A DNA stretch of 64,000 bases, from the NCBI RefSeq assembly GCF_014197055.1, contig NZ_JACIEW010000005.1, forward strand, positions 186,001-250,000. The letters are read 5' to 3'. The position numbers were made by a program, and so were the translations under genes. This DNA comes from Devosia subaequoris. GTDB taxonomy: Bacteria; Pseudomonadota; Alphaproteobacteria; Rhizobiales; Devosiaceae. This document shows, piece after piece, positions 53,616-63,636 of this stretch; within the stretch, counting starts at the first letter, position 1; each line of letters begins with the position of its first letter. Below the pieces are notes generated by a model. That model saw only the letters and a list, made by a program, of their open reading frames with translations. It had not been told where the DNA came from and ran no database searches.

Positions 53616-54356
53616 TTAGTTGAAGCGATAGCGAACCGTACCGCGCACTTCGTGGACGAAGTTGTTCTTCACCGAATAGGGGAAGGTGGACGAGCTATTG
53701 GCGATATCGTGAATGTAAAGGCCACGGTAACCTACGTCAGCCACGACCTGGCCAAAATCATATCCAACGCCAACCATGGCTGCCGCAGCTGGGCTGGTGT
53801 TGCTTCCCCAGGTGTCCGGAAGGGCCGAGCCCTGCGTGACCATGCGATTAAATGCGACGCCGGCGCCGGCGCCGACATAGCCGAACATACCGCCTGCAGC
53901 ACCGTAACCGTAGTCATTGCCCAGACCGAAATCGTAATAGGCGTTGGCGAGCACCACTGTGGAGCGCAGTGAAAGCTGATGGGGGCCTCGCGTTAGGGCG
54001 GCGTTTGCACTGGCACCAATAGTCGTCTGCAAGCCCTCGGTCTGCAGATGGTCAACGGTGGCATCAAAGCGCCAACCCGTCCCGGTTTCGAAGCCCACAC
54101 CAACGCCGGCAGAATAACCATAGCCAAACTGGTCGATGGCATGCGTGTTTCCGGTTGCAAGGGTCGTATGTGTGACCTCTGGCGCCCAATGCAGGTTCAG
54201 CCCGGCGCTGCCGCGCAGGTAGAACGATCCGGAATAGCCGTGGTCCACATCGGGGATTTCGATGACGGGTGGGTAGTAGGGCAGATCGGCAGCTACAGCT
54301 TGCCCTGCAATTATGGTCGCTCCTGCGACCAGTACTGCGGCGGTTAGGTTACGCAT
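53616..54356 (-). CDS. outer membrane beta-barrel protein (Omp25/RopB-like)
   Basis: The 246-residue protein has a signal peptide (MRNLTAAVLVAGATIIAGQAVA) and alternating beta strands, with YLRGSAGLNLHWAP and VVADVGYRGLYI; it ends GTVRYRFN with an aromatic near-terminal residue, typical of barrel proteins. Most like the 25-kDa outer membrane proteins of Hyphomicrobiales. AAAGGA precedes the ATG, and a full CtrA box lies about 62 bases upstream. Surface stability or host interaction is the usual role in the family. Confidence 0.85.
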   Translation of the reverse strand: MRNLTAAVLVAGATIIAGQAVAADLPYYPPVIEIPDVDHGYSGSFYLRGSAGLNLHWAPEVTHTTLATGNTHAIDQFGYGYSAGVGVGFETGTGWRFDATVDHLQTEGLQTTIGASANAALTRGPHQLSLRSTVVLANAYYDFGLGNDYGYGAAGGMFGYVGAGAGVAFNRMVTQGSALPDTWGSNTSPAAAAMVGVGYDFGQVVADVGYRGLYIHDIANSSSTFPYSVKNNFVHEVRGTVRYRFN

Positions 54357-54417
54357 AACGAAGGTCCTTTGGTTGCCACGACACCAAGTCGATTGCGACC
54401 AATATCGGGCAAACTTC

Positions 54418-54432
54418 TTAAAGCGCACTTAA
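54418..54432 (-). promoter_or_regulatory. CtrA box upstream of the outer membrane protein gene
   Basis: TTAA-AGCGCAC-TTAA is a perfect full site. It ends 62 bases before the gene's ATG, so it probably overlaps the -35 region. Further TTAAC half-sites lie at 54441-54446. Brucella omp25 is a precedent for CtrA control. Confidence 0.65.
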
Positions 54433-54532
54433 CCTAAAGAATTAACCCTAACGCCAAGCCACCATCGTCAGTTCACAAAGCACCATCCGCGCCTCTGCTC
54501 GTTATTGCTTTGGTAATATTTGGCGTGAGGTA

Positions 54533-55876
54533 TCAGGCCACCTGGCGGATGGCGGCTTCGATCTGGCCGACCACGGTTTCCACCAGCATGGCATCGTCTG
54601 CCTCGCCCATTACCCGGATCACCGGTTCGGTGCCCGAGGCGCGGACAACCAGGCGCCCGCCACTGCCCAGCATGGCCTGACCATCGGCAATAGCTTGAAT
54701 GACCTGCTTGTGCTCAAGCGGCTTGCCGGCCTTGAACTTCACGCTGCGCAGCAGTTGCGGGACTTTTTCAAAGCGGGCGCAAATCTCCGAAATCGGGCGG
54801 TCCATCTGCTTGAGCACGGCCAACAATTGCAGGGCGGCCACAAGGCCATCACCCGTGGTGGTGAAGTCGGACAGGATAATGTGGCCGGACTGTTCGCCGC
54901 CGACGTTAAAGCCTTTCGATCGCATGGCTTCGAGCACGTAGCGATCGCCCACCTGAGTGCGTTCCAGGGTCAGGCCGAGTGTGGTCAGGTGACGCTCCAG
55001 GCCAAGATTGGACATCACGGTGGCCACAATGCCGCCGCCGGTCAGCATCTGACGTTCCATCCAGCTTTCCGCGATAACGGCCATGAACTGATCGCCATCG
55101 ACCACATGACCCTTTTCGTCAATGATGATGACGCGGTCGGCGTCGCCATCGAGCGCGATACCAATATCGGCGCGGACTTCCTTGACCTTGGCGGCCACGG
55201 CTTCGGGAGCGGTGGAGCCGACCTTGTAGTTGATGTTGAAGCCGTCGGGCTCTGCGCCGATGGTGAAGACCTCTGCGCCCAGTTCCCAGAGCGCGATCGG
55301 GGCGACCTTGTAGGCAGCGCCGTTGGCGCAGTCGAGCACGACGCGCAGGCCGGAAAGGTCGATGTTCCGGGGCAGGGTGCGCTTGGCATATTCGATATAA
55401 CGCGTGCGCGCTTCCTCGTCGCGATGGGCACGTCCGATATCGCGGCCCCTGGCGAGATGGCGCGTCATATCGCTGTCGATCAGCTTTTCGATCTCCAGTT
55501 CAATCTGATCGCTGAGCTTGTACCCATCGGGCCGGAACAGCTTGATGCCGTTATCGTCATAGGGATTGTGCGAGGCAGAGATCATCACGCCGAGGTCGGC
55601 GCGCAGCGAGCGGGTCAGCATGGCCACGGCCGGGGTGGGCATGGGGCCAAGCAGATAGACATCCATGCCCACGGCGGTGAAGCCGGCGGTCAGGGCCTGC
55701 TCGATCATATAACCGGAACGCCTTGTATCCTTGCCGATGACGACGCGATTGCGATGGTCACCGCGGACGAACTTCGTGCCGGCCGCCATGCCAACCTTGA
55801 GCGCCAGTTCAGGGGTCAGTTTGGTGCCATTGGCCAAACCACGAATGCCGTCGGTACCAAAATATTTGCGGGCCAT
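54533..55876 (-). CDS. glmM: phosphoglucosamine mutase
   Basis: The 447-residue protein has [12 protein letters not shown], the phosphoserine loop [19 protein letters not shown], the metal-binding [12 protein letters not shown], and the sugar-binding GGEQSGHI and [10 protein letters not shown]. It turns glucosamine 6-phosphate into glucosamine 1-phosphate for peptidoglycan and LPS precursors. The position downstream of ftsH is a common order, but a terminator lies between them. Confidence 0.98.
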   Translation of the reverse strand: MARKYFGTDGIRGLANGTKLTPELALKVGMAAGTKFVRGDHRNRVVIGKDTRRSGYMIEQALTAGFTAVGMDVYLLGPMPTPAVAMLTRSLRADLGVMISASHNPYDDNGIKLFRPDGYKLSDQIELEIEKLIDSDMTRHLARGRDIGRAHRDEEARTRYIEYAKRTLPRNIDLSGLRVVLDCANGAAYKVAPIALWELGAEVFTIGAEPDGFNINYKVGSTAPEAVAAKVKEVRADIGIALDGDADRVIIIDEKGHVVDGDQFMAVIAESWMERQMLTGGGIVATVMSNLGLERHLTTLGLTLERTQVGDRYVLEAMRSKGFNVGGEQSGHIILSDFTTTGDGLVAALQLLAVLKQMDRPISEICARFEKVPQLLRSVKFKAGKPLEHKQVIQAIADGQAMLGSGGRLVVRASGTEPVIRVMGEADDAMLVETVVGQIEAAIRQVA

Positions 55877-55951
55877 AGGCGCGTCCCCCGATTCACTGGT
55901 GTTGCGTGGATAATACCACTTTGGATGGGAAATAGCGGAGTGTTCGACAAG

Positions 55952-55978
55952 AAAAAAGGGCCGCCATGCGGCGACCCT
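55952..55978 (-). terminator. terminator downstream of ftsH
   Basis: On the minus strand AGGGTCGCC pairs with GGCGGCCCT (one G-U) around GCAT and is followed by six T. It separates ftsH from glmM. Confidence 0.8.
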
Positions 55979-55999
55979 TAATGAAGATGCCTAATTGCC

Positions 56000-57934
56000 T
56001 CAGCTTTCGGGCTGCGGTTCCATGCCCGGCTCGGGTGGTGCGTCCGGGCGCTTCTTGTTGGACTTGCCAGCCGAGGGCACGCCCGAGGCCTTGGGGGCAG
56101 TCGGGCCACCGTTGTCGTCGGGGCGCTCGGGCTGCTTGCCATCCATGAGGGCGCGCAACTCGTCACCGGTCAGGGTTTCAAATTCGAGCAGGGCCTGCGC
56201 GATCGCTTCCCACTGGTCATGATAAGTGGTCAGGATATGGCGGGCGGACGCTTCGCCATCCTCGATCAGCTTGCGCACTTCCTGGTCGATGATGCGTGCC
56301 GTGTCGTCCGACATGTGCTGGGACTGCGTCACCGAATGGCCCAGGAACACTTCCTGGTCGTTCGACTTGTAGCGCACACGTCCGAGCTTCTCGCTCATGC
56401 CCCATTCCATGACCATGGAGCGGGCCAGAGCGGTGGCCATCTGAATATCGCCCGAGGCGCCGGAGGTCACCTTTTCGGGGCCGAACTTGATGATCTCGGC
56501 CTCGCGGCCACCGAAGAGCATGGTCAGGCGAGCAAGTGCCTTTTCACGGGAGAAGGAGTAGCTGTCGTTCTCGGGCAGAGTCATCACCATGCCCAGCGCG
56601 CGGCCGCGCGGAATGATGGTGGCCTTGTGGATCGGGTCGATACCGGCAACCTTCAATGCGATGATGGCGTGACCGGCCTCGTGATAGGCGGTCAGCTTCT
56701 TCTCGTCATCGGTCATGGCCATAGTGCGGCGCTCGGCGCCCATCATGATCTTGTCCTTGGCGTCCTCGAACTCCTGATGGGTGACGAAGCGCTTATTCTT
56801 GCGCGCCGCCATCAGGGCGGCCTCGTTGACCAGGTTCATCAGATCAGCACCGGAAAAACCGGGCGTACCACGGGCCAGCACCTTGAGGTCGACGTCAGGG
56901 GCCAGCGGCACCTTGCGGACGTGGACTTTCAAGACCTTTTCGCGGCCCGACACATCGGGATTGGGCACGACGACCTGGCGGTCGAAACGGCCGGGACGAA
57001 GCAGGGCTGGGTCGAGCACGTCGGGACGGTTGGTTGCGGCGATGAGGATAATGCCCTCATTGGCTTCAAAACCATCCATCTCAACCAGAAGCTGATTCAG
57101 CGTCTGCTCGCGCTCGTCGTTGCCGCCGCCGAGACCAGCGCCGCGCTGGCGACCGACGGCGTCGATTTCGTCGATAAAGATGATGCAGGGCGCGTTCTTC
57201 TTGGCCTGCTCGAACATGTCACGGACGCGGCTGGCGCCGACACCGACGAACATTTCCACGAAGTCGGAACCGGAAATGGTAAAGAAGGGCACATTGGCTT
57301 CACCGGCCACCGAGCGGGCCAGCAGGGTTTTACCAGTACCCGGAGGGCCGACCAGCAGCACACCGCGCGGAATACGACCACCCAGCCGCTGGAACTTGCC
57401 GGGGTCACGCAGGAACTCAACGATTTCCTCCAGGTCCTGCTTGGCTTCGTCGACGCCAGCGACGTCTTCGAAGGTCACCTTGCCCTGGGTTTCCGTCAGC
57501 AGCTTGGCGCGAGACTTGCCAAAGCCCATGGCGCCGCCACGTCCACCGCCCTGCATCTGGCGGATGAAGAAGAACCACACGCCGATGATGACGAGGAACG
57601 GCAACCAGCTCGAAAGCAGGATGGACCAGAACGGGCTCGATTCCGGGGCGCGAGCGGTGATGCTCACGTCGCGGTCTTCCAGCTTGGTGATCACATCGGC
57701 GCCATCGGGAATGATGGTCTCGAAACGGGTGCCGTCATTGAGTTGGCCGGACACCACATTGTCGGTGATGGTGACGGTGGAAACGCGCCCCGCATCGATG
57801 TCGGTGACGAACTGGCTGTAGCTCTTTTCAGCCACGGACATGGTGCGCGTGGACGACTGAAAGACCTGGAACAGGCCCATCAGCATAAAGAGAATGACCA
57901 GCCAGATGGCAAAGTTGCGGAAGTTTCCGTTCAT
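56000..57934 (-). CDS. ftsH: ATP-dependent zinc metalloprotease FtsH
   Basis: The 644-residue protein has two N-terminal transmembrane helices flanking a periplasmic domain, Walker A GPPGTGKT, the pore motif region [20 protein letters not shown], Walker [13 protein letters not shown], and zinc motif HEAGH with the later Asp/Glu region. It degrades membrane and regulatory proteins including RpoH. Start ATG 57934 (AGGA upstream) begins [16 protein letters not shown]; a longer frame extends further but lacks signals. The C-terminal tail is proline-rich. Confidence 0.98.
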   Translation of the reverse strand: MNGNFRNFAIWLVILFMLMGLFQVFQSSTRTMSVAEKSYSQFVTDIDAGRVSTVTITDNVVSGQLNDGTRFETIIPDGADVITKLEDRDVSITARAPESSPFWSILLSSWLPFLVIIGVWFFFIRQMQGGGRGGAMGFGKSRAKLLTETQGKVTFEDVAGVDEAKQDLEEIVEFLRDPGKFQRLGGRIPRGVLLVGPPGTGKTLLARSVAGEANVPFFTISGSDFVEMFVGVGASRVRDMFEQAKKNAPCIIFIDEIDAVGRQRGAGLGGGNDEREQTLNQLLVEMDGFEANEGIILIAATNRPDVLDPALLRPGRFDRQVVVPNPDVSGREKVLKVHVRKVPLAPDVDLKVLARGTPGFSGADLMNLVNEAALMAARKNKRFVTHQEFEDAKDKIMMGAERRTMAMTDDEKKLTAYHEAGHAIIALKVAGIDPIHKATIIPRGRALGMVMTLPENDSYSFSREKALARLTMLFGGREAEIIKFGPEKVTSGASGDIQMATALARSMVMEWGMSEKLGRVRYKSNDQEVFLGHSVTQSQHMSDDTARIIDQEVRKLIEDGEASARHILTTYHDQWEAIAQALLEFETLTGDELRALMDGKQPERPDDNGGPTAPKASGVPSAGKSNKKRPDAPPEPGMEPQPES

Positions 57935-58150
57935 CAAATCCTGTCCCGGAGAGGCGGGCGCACGGGGCGCGCCAGTATTGGGGCGAATGTAAGACCCCCA
58001 ATGGGGCGTTACAAGGGCAAGACCTGTGCTGTTCCGGTCTTCCCGTCCAGTCATATTGTCGCGATGGGGTTAATACGCGGTGGCGAGACAAAGGATGCAG
58101 CCGTTCGCCATATTTTGCTAGATTGAGCGAACCGGGCGCGAGGGGAGCAT

Positions 58151-58594
58151 ATGCGCGTAGAGGTGACGACCAATATCGAGATCGCGCGACCACTGGCGGA
58201 CGTCGCCAGCTATGCCTTCGAGCCGACCAATGCGCCGCAATGGTATGCCAACATAAAATCGGTGCGCTGGCGCACATCGCCGCCGGTTGCCGAAGGCAGC
58301 GAGATGGATTTCGTCGCCCATTTCCTGGGGCGGGAACTGGCCTATACCTATCGGGTAGTGGAATTGACCCACAATCGCCTGGTCATGCGCACGGCACAGG
58401 GACCATTCCCCATGGAAACCGCCTATCAGCTCCAGGCCACCGGCCCCGGCGGCACCCGCTTCTGCCTCACCAATCGCGGCGAGCCCAGGGGCTTTGTTGG
58501 TATAGTGGCGCCGATTGTGGCCGCGGCAATGAGGGCGGCAAACAGGAAGGATGTGGCGGCGTTGAAGCGGGTGTTGGAGAGCGGTATCCGCTAA
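58151..58594 (+). CDS. SRPBCC family (START/Bet v1-like) protein
   Basis: The 147-residue protein begins MRVEVTTNIEIARPLADVASYAF and continues with alternating strands and a C-terminal helix, including RELAYTYRVVELTHNRLVMR; this is the polyketide-cyclase/dehydrase-like SRPBCC fold that binds hydrophobic ligands. The ligand is unknown. It starts about 220 bases from the ftsH start, in the opposite direction. Confidence 0.85.
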   Translation: MRVEVTTNIEIARPLADVASYAFEPTNAPQWYANIKSVRWRTSPPVAEGSEMDFVAHFLGRELAYTYRVVELTHNRLVMRTAQGPFPMETAYQLQATGPGGTRFCLTNRGEPRGFVGIVAPIVAAAMRAANRKDVAALKRVLESGIR

Positions 58595-58735
58595 GGTGAT
58601 GAAATGCAAACGTACGGTGGCAGCTACCTGCGATCAGAGCGCGACAATACGTGCACTGGTAGATGAGTCTCGGTACTAACGTGGTTGCTTGCAACTCTTA
58701 GTCTACGGCTTGCCTTCAGGTACCTACTAAATCCG

Positions 58736-58765
58736 ACAAAAAAGCCCCGGCTCATCACCGGGGCT
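58736..58765 (-). terminator. terminator downstream of rpoH
   Basis: AGCCCCGG pairs with CCGGGGCT around a seven-base loop, and on the minus strand six T follow. It lies 25 bases after the rpoH stop. Confidence 0.85.
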
Positions 58766-58790
58766 CGTCAAATTTGATTTGCAGCGTTGA

Positions 58791-59657
58791 CTAGGCGCCA
58801 GCCGCTTCCTTCACGGCTTCCTGTACCTTCTCGAACGCCCGCACTTCGATCTGGCGGATGCGTTCGCGGCTGACTTCGTAATGCTGGGCCAGCTCCTCTA
58901 GCGTCGAAGGGCTTTCCTGCAGGCGGCGGGCTTGGAAGATAGCGCGCTCGCGTTCGTTGAGCACATCCATCGCCTTGTTCAGCATGCCCATGCGCTCGGA
59001 ATATTCCTCGCTTTCGCCCAGGCTGGTTTCCTGGTCGGGCGTATCGTCGACCAGCCAATCCTGCCATTCAGAGGCGCCTTCATCAGCGCGCATGGGCGAA
59101 TTAAGCGATGCGTCACCCGACAGGCGCGAGTTCATCTGCACCACTTCGTCCTCGGTCACATTGAGAGTGGTGGCGATCTGCTTGATCTGATCGGGATGCA
59201 GCGAGCCGTCCTCAAGCGCAGCGATCTGCCCCTTTACCTTGCGCAGGTTGAAGAACAGCCGCTTCTGGGCCGCGGTGGTGCCAATCTTGACCAGGCTCCA
59301 GGAGCGCAGCACATATTCCTGAATGGCGGCGCGGATCCACCACATGGCATAGGTCGCCAGGCGGAAGCCCTTTTCGGGCTCGAACCGCTTGACGGCATGC
59401 ATGAGGCCCACATTGCCTTCCGAGATCACCTCGGAAATGGGCAGGCCATAGCCGCGATAGCCCATGGCTATCTTGGCCACGAGGCGCAAATGACTGGTGA
59501 TGAGCTTCTGGGCCGCACCGGGATCGGCGTGCTCCTTGTAGCGCTTGGCCAGCATATACTCTTCATCCGCTTCCAGCATGGGAAACTTGCGGATTTCCTG
59601 AAGATAGCGGCTGAGGCCACCCTCGGAAGAGAGGACTGGTAAATTCGTTTGGGCCAT
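58791..59657 (-). CDS. rpoH: RNA polymerase sigma factor RpoH (heat shock)
   Basis: The 288-residue sigma-70 family factor has region 2 (AKRYKEHADPGAAQKLITSH and YGLPISEVISEGNVGLMHAV), the RpoH box QKRLFFNLRKVKGQI, and region 4 with ERERAIFQARRLQ and SRERIRQIEVRAFEKV. It directs heat-shock and proteostasis genes such as groESL; FtsH, encoded nearby, degrades it in other bacteria. AAGGGGG precedes the ATG at 59657. Confidence 0.97.
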   Translation of the reverse strand: MAQTNLPVLSSEGGLSRYLQEIRKFPMLEADEEYMLAKRYKEHADPGAAQKLITSHLRLVAKIAMGYRGYGLPISEVISEGNVGLMHAVKRFEPEKGFRLATYAMWWIRAAIQEYVLRSWSLVKIGTTAAQKRLFFNLRKVKGQIAALEDGSLHPDQIKQIATTLNVTEDEVVQMNSRLSGDASLNSPMRADEGASEWQDWLVDDTPDQETSLGESEEYSERMGMLNKAMDVLNERERAIFQARRLQESPSTLEELAQHYEVSRERIRQIEVRAFEKVQEAVKEAAGA

Positions 59658-59925
59658 GGACGCACCCCCTTTCAGCTTCCCCCGCATCACGCGGGCGGAA
59701 AATCCCTCGCCGTCCCTTAGGCACAGCGCCGGAATATGAGGACTATATAAGTTGCAGTTTGGCGAATTTAAGAGGCCAGGGAGAATCTAACGTTACATCC
59801 TGGACAGGGTTCCCGCTGGCACTTCACCTTTCATCGTCAATATACGATGAAATCATCCGGAGGAGAAAACACTTTGGTGTGACAGCGCCCTTTCGCGGCT
59901 GTCGTAAGCTGATTAATCTGGGTTC

Positions 59926-60384
59926 ATGTCAGATCCCGTCATTATGCCTGTTCCGGTCTTTTCTCTTCTGTGCAATGCGGCGTTCGCGCTGCGGCGCGAG
60001 GTCTTTGTGTGGGAACAAAAGGTCCCGCAAGAAGAAGAGCACGACGATTACGACATGACGGCCACTCATTTCGTCGCCCTGGTCGATGGCGAGGTAGTCG
60101 GCACGTTGCGGCTGATCGATCTGCCTGAGCACACCAAGATCGGCCGAGTAGCGGTCCACCAGGCCTTTCGCGGTCGCGGCATTGCGCGCAAGCTGATCGC
60201 CGCTGCCATGGCGCATGCACGGACACGCGGTCAGGATCGGTTTTACCTGACCGCGCAATCGGACAAGCTGGGCTTTTACGAAAGCCTGGGCTTTGTCGCC
60301 TTCGGTCCCGAACTTATGGATGGCGGCATGCCGCATCGGGCTATGCGCGATTATGACAAGCAGAGCGCTGAGCTGGTCGATTAG
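59926..60384 (+). CDS. GNAT family N-acetyltransferase
   Basis: The 152-residue protein shows THFVALVDGEVVGTLRLID, KIGRVAVHQAFRGRGIARKL (acetyl-CoA-binding) and FYESLGFVAFG, the ElaA/YjcF-like GNAT layout. The substrate is unknown. No Shine-Dalgarno sequence is strong; the ATG begins directly with MSDPVIMPVPVF. Confidence 0.9.
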   Translation: MSDPVIMPVPVFSLLCNAAFALRREVFVWEQKVPQEEEHDDYDMTATHFVALVDGEVVGTLRLIDLPEHTKIGRVAVHQAFRGRGIARKLIAAAMAHARTRGQDRFYLTAQSDKLGFYESLGFVAFGPELMDGGMPHRAMRDYDKQSAELVD

Positions 60385-60449
60385 CAGTTCGTTAACGCAT
60401 TAACCCGGGTCTGTCTGGCCGGCCATTGGGCTTGCGCTATTGTAGACTT

Positions 60450-60595
60450 GTCGACCTTCGTGCGCGTCCCATGCCGCGCCGCCGAAGGATCGACCGGCGT
60501 GACCGCAGACACGCTCGGGACGCACAACTAAACATAACCCGGTTAACCGGGAGGCAGATAAGGCCGGCGCTGCAAGTCAGTTGCCGGCTTTTTCT
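60450..60595 (+). ncRNA. candidate structured RNA ending in a terminator
   Basis: The 360-base gap between the acetyltransferase and the PRC-barrel gene contains a long hairpin (GTCGA/TCGAC, CCTTCG/CGAAGG, GCGCG/CGCGC; 60450-60494, loop TCCCATGC), a perfect CCCGGTTAACCGGG palindrome (60538-60551), and a GCCGGC/GCCGGC stem (60563-60588) followed by TTTTTCTATT. GTGCGCGTCCC and GGGACGCAC offer a competing pairing. No ORF is evident. It does not show the SRP, 6S, RNase P or tmRNA signatures I know. It may be an sRNA, or the leader of an upstream promoter terminated before the PRC gene. Confidence 0.45.
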
Positions 60596-60628
60596 ATTGG
60601 TTCCAGCAGTTGGCTCAAAAAAAGTTGC

Positions 60629-60654
60629 GGAACGGGTCGCCCATTACCTGCGTT
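60629..60654 (+). promoter_or_regulatory. EcfG-type (general stress) promoter of the PRC-barrel gene
   Basis: GGAAC, 17 bases, CGTT is a full match to the alphaproteobacterial EcfG consensus. It would start transcription near 60661, about 86 bases before the ATG. Confidence 0.75.
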
Positions 60655-60746
60655 CTTCGCTCATCAACGGGCCGCACGACACGCTACCGGCAAGTTTTGC
60701 GCCGCACGGCCCCGTTCACCTAAACAATGAACCTTTGGAGCTTACT

Positions 60747-61760
60747 ATGATCCGCACCCTACTTACCAGTTCGGCTCTCGCGCTTGTGCTTGGTACGTCC
60801 GCGATCGCCCAGGACGCAACCACCACCGAAACGCCGACGACCACCGAGGCGCCAGCAACCGAGTTGGCACCTGCCAATGAAATGGCTCCGGCCGATGATG
60901 CGATGGCCCCGGCCGATCATGGCGCCATGGATACCATGGAAGCTCGCGAGCCCTGGGACATGTCGGCCGGCTACAATGCCGGTGAGGGCGACGCCTTGGT
61001 CTCTGAAGTGATGGGTGCGACGATCTTCTCAAGCGGCGCTGAAGATGCCGAACAGATCGGTTCCGTCAATGACCTGGTTATCTCTGCCGATGGCAAAATT
61101 CATGCCGTGGTGATCGGGGTTGGTGGCTTCCTCGGTATTGGCGAAAAGAATGTCGCTGTCGATTTCGCCGAGCTTGAGCACACGATTGCCTTCGACCAGA
61201 CTGAGCGCTGGGTGCTGGCTACGACCGCCGATGCCCTGAATGCCGCACCGGAATTCGTCTGGGAAGAAAACCTGAATGGTGATCCGGCAATGGCACCAGC
61301 CGATCCGGCCATGGCCCCGGCTGAGCCTGCGGTGACGCCGGCTGATCAGACGATGGCACCTGCCAACGACACCATGGCGCCAGCTGATGATGCCATGGGC
61401 GCGGACCAGCGCATGATGCCGCGTGAAGGCTATGCCACCGTCGACGTCGAAGCCTTGACTGCCGAAAACCTGACCGGCGCAACCGTGATCGGACCCAATG
61501 ATGATGACATCGCCGAGGTTGGCGACATCCTCCTCACTGAAGACGGCCAGATCGATGCCATGCTGATTGATTTCGGCGGCTTCCTGGGTATTGGCGAAAA
61601 GCGCGTCGCGGTGTCGCTGGATAACCTTGATTTCGCCGCCAACGAAAATGGCGACCTGATCATCTATTCGGATTTCACGCGCGAACAGCTTGAAGCACAG
61701 CCGGAGTATGACGAGTCGACTTACGCCGACGATCCGGCACAGCGCGCTACCGACCTCTAA
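60747..61760 (+). CDS. secreted protein with two PRC-barrel domains
   Basis: The 337-residue protein has a signal peptide (MIRTLLTSSALALVLGTSAIA), an Ala/Pro/Met-rich linker, a first PRC barrel (about residues 88-165; GSVNDLVISADGKIHAVVIG), a second repetitive linker (MAPADPAMAPAEPAV type, about 178-220), and a second PRC barrel (about 235-310; EVGDILLTEDGQIDAMLIDF). Both barrels share GGFLGIGEK. The linkers are imperfect repeats of MAPAD. Periplasmic PRC-barrel proteins are common in stress regulons of this group; the ligand is unknown. GGAG lies eight bases before the ATG. Confidence 0.88.
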   Translation: MIRTLLTSSALALVLGTSAIAQDATTTETPTTTEAPATELAPANEMAPADDAMAPADHGAMDTMEAREPWDMSAGYNAGEGDALVSEVMGATIFSSGAEDAEQIGSVNDLVISADGKIHAVVIGVGGFLGIGEKNVAVDFAELEHTIAFDQTERWVLATTADALNAAPEFVWEENLNGDPAMAPADPAMAPAEPAVTPADQTMAPANDTMAPADDAMGADQRMMPREGYATVDVEALTAENLTGATVIGPNDDDIAEVGDILLTEDGQIDAMLIDFGGFLGIGEKRVAVSLDNLDFAANENGDLIIYSDFTREQLEAQPEYDESTYADDPAQRATDL

Positions 61761-61781
61761 GGTCAGCGCTCCATCCAATGC

Positions 61782-61810
61782 AAAAGGCCCGCTTCGGCGG
61801 GCCTTTTCGT
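61782..61810 (+). terminator. terminator after the PRC-barrel gene
   Basis: AAAAGGCCCGC pairs with GCGGGCCTTTT around a TTCG tetraloop. It ends the plus-strand transcript and could also act on the converging fliJ transcript. Confidence 0.9.
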
Positions 61811-61825
61811 GTCTGTCATAGTGAA

Positions 61826-62239
61826 TTATTGACGGCGGTAGTGCATCCGCGCCACTTCGTCATATTCGGATTGTTCGACCTTGGCCTGCTCGTCTTTTTC
61901 GCGTTGGTGTTCGCGCTGGTCGAGCAGCTCGACCTTTTTCAAGTCCTCGAGGGCTTCGGCCAAAGCGTCCTGCGCGGCTTCGAGCTTGACCTTCATGTCA
62001 TTGGCGGATGCCAGCAGATTGTCGCGGCGGGTCAGCGCGGCCTTGGCGAAGGTCGAATAGGCGAAATGAGCGGTGTCGGAAATACCGGTCTTGGTGTGCT
62101 CGATCTCGATCTGCTGGTCGAGTTCGGACGCCATGCGCTCGAAGTCGGCGACCATCATCTCGATCTGCGCAACCTGCCGGCGCTTCTCGTCAACCTGGAA
62201 CTTCTTGAGCCGAATGAGGCTCTCGCTGCGCGATTTCAA
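61826..62239 (-). CDS. fliJ: flagellar export protein FliJ
   Basis: The 137-residue, almost entirely coiled-coil protein begins MKSRSESLIRLKKFQVDEKR, the FliJ opening, and ends with an Arg/Gln-rich tail. It is the general chaperone/central stalk of the flagellar type III export ATPase. It follows fliI by 62 bases in the same direction, the usual order. Confidence 0.88.
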   Translation of the reverse strand: MKSRSESLIRLKKFQVDEKRRQVAQIEMMVADFERMASELDQQIEIEHTKTGISDTAHFAYSTFAKAALTRRDNLLASANDMKVKLEAAQDALAEALEDLKKVELLDQREHQREKDEQAKVEQSEYDEVARMHYRRQ

Positions 62240-62301
62240 GACCTGTACTCCTTACACATCAAGTCAGTTCCGGACCGGCTCACACACATTCAGCCTGCCC
62301 T

Positions 62302-63636
62302 TCAGGCCCGCGCATCCGCCTCGGCGATCAATCCGGCGAGCATGGCATAGCCCTCGGCAATCGTCGTGGTCTCGTCCCGTTGCTGGCCCAGAAAGGCTTC
62401 CAGCTTGGGGAAGATAGCGATGGCGCGGTCCACATTCGGATCTGACCCTTTCCGGTAAGCCCCCAGCCGGATCAGTTCCTCCATGTCCGAAAATATGGAC
62501 ATGAGCTCCCGCGCCCGAGACAGGGTGGGCCGAATCTCTTCGGGCACACAGCCTGGCATGGTCCGCGAGATGGACCGGAGCACATTGACGGCCGGGTAGC
62601 GTCCCCGTTCGGCAATGCCGCGCTCCATTACAATGTGACCATCGAGAATGCCGCGCACGGCATCGGCAATGGGCTCATTGTGATCATCACCTTCCACCAA
62701 AACGGTAAACAGTCCGGTAATGGAGCCCGAATTTGGTTTGCCGGGTCCCGCGCGCTCGAGCAGACGCGGCAGTTCGGTAAAGACGGTTGGTGGATAGCCC
62801 TTGGCCGTGGGCGGCTCGCCAATGGCCAGCCCAATTTCACGCTGGGCCATGGCAAAGCGGGTCAGGCTGTCCATCATGCAGAGCACGCGCCGGCCGCTGT
62901 CGCGGAAATATTCGGCGATCGACATCGAGATAAAAGCGGCCTGGCGGCGCATCAGCGCGGCTTCGTCGGATGTGGCCACCACCACCACAGCCCGCGCCAG
63001 TCCCTCTTCGCCGAGATATTCCTGGATGAACTCGTGCACTTCGCGCCCGCGCTCGCCGATGAGACCGATCACGGAAACATCGACATCGGTATTGCGGGCG
63101 AGCATCGACATCAGCACCGACTTGCCGACACCCGAGCCGGCAAAGATGCCCATGCGCTGGCCTTCGCACATGGTGGCAAAGGTATTGAGGCACCGCACGC
63201 CCAATTCGATCGGCTCGCCGACGCGGTCCCGGTCGTGCGCCGCCAGGGGCGACTGCCTCAGCGGATAGGACGTCGCCCCCATGGGCAGCGGGCCAAGGCC
63301 ATCAATGGGTTCGCCCTTGGCATTGACGACCCGGCCCAACCAGCCCTCGGACGGATTGACCGAGCCGTCATGCCGGCGAAACACTGCCTTGCAGCCCAGC
63401 CGGACACCGCCCAGTTCGCCGAACGGCAGGCAGAGGGCATGGCCGTCGCGGAAGCCGATGATCTCAGCGCCAAGATGATGACCGTCGGTGGCCTCGATGA
63501 CCACCCGCCCGCCCACACGCAGTTCGCGCACCGGGCCGACAATTTCGATCAGCAACCCTTGCACGGATTTGACCCGTCCAAACACTTCCACATCGTCTAT
63601 GGCTTCGATGGCCGAGATCAGGGCCTTCATGTTCAT
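62302..63636 (-). CDS. fliI: flagellar export ATPase FliI
   Basis: The 444-residue ATPase has Walker [27 protein letters not shown], and the F1-like [21 protein letters not shown], all matching FliI. It energises export of flagellar proteins. Start 63636 is chosen for GGAATGCGGC upstream; a tiny frame (63659-63633, MNDPWNAA) overlaps its start by four bases (ATGA) and may be chance. Genes to the right are probably also flagellar. Confidence 0.93.
   Translation of the reverse strand: MNMKALISAIEAIDDVEVFGRVKSVQGLLIEIVGPVRELRVGGRVVIEATDGHHLGAEIIGFRDGHALCLPFGELGGVRLGCKAVFRRHDGSVNPSEGWLGRVVNAKGEPIDGLGPLPMGATSYPLRQSPLAAHDRDRVGEPIELGVRCLNTFATMCEGQRMGIFAGSGVGKSVLMSMLARNTDVDVSVIGLIGERGREVHEFIQEYLGEEGLARAVVVVATSDEAALMRRQAAFISMSIAEYFRDSGRRVLCMMDSLTRFAMAQREIGLAIGEPPTAKGYPPTVFTELPRLLERAGPGKPNSGSITGLFTVLVEGDDHNEPIADAVRGILDGHIVMERGIAERGRYPAVNVLRSISRTMPGCVPEEIRPTLSRARELMSIFSDMEELIRLGAYRKGSDPNVDRAIAIFPKLEAFLGQQRDETTTIAEGYAMLAGLIAEADARA

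Noticed and set aside
56219..58126. Long plus-strand open frame opposite ftsH
   Set aside because: It is the antisense shadow of a high-GC gene with all FtsH motifs on the minus strand; its His/Gly/Asp-rich product has no recognisable domain.
58595..58735. tRNA or other RNA gene between the SRPBCC gene and rpoH
   Set aside because: No cloverleaf, T-loop or terminator of its own; only the rpoH terminator is clear.
60392..60403. TTAACGCATTAAC as a CtrA box
   Set aside because: The spacer is four bases, too short for a full site.
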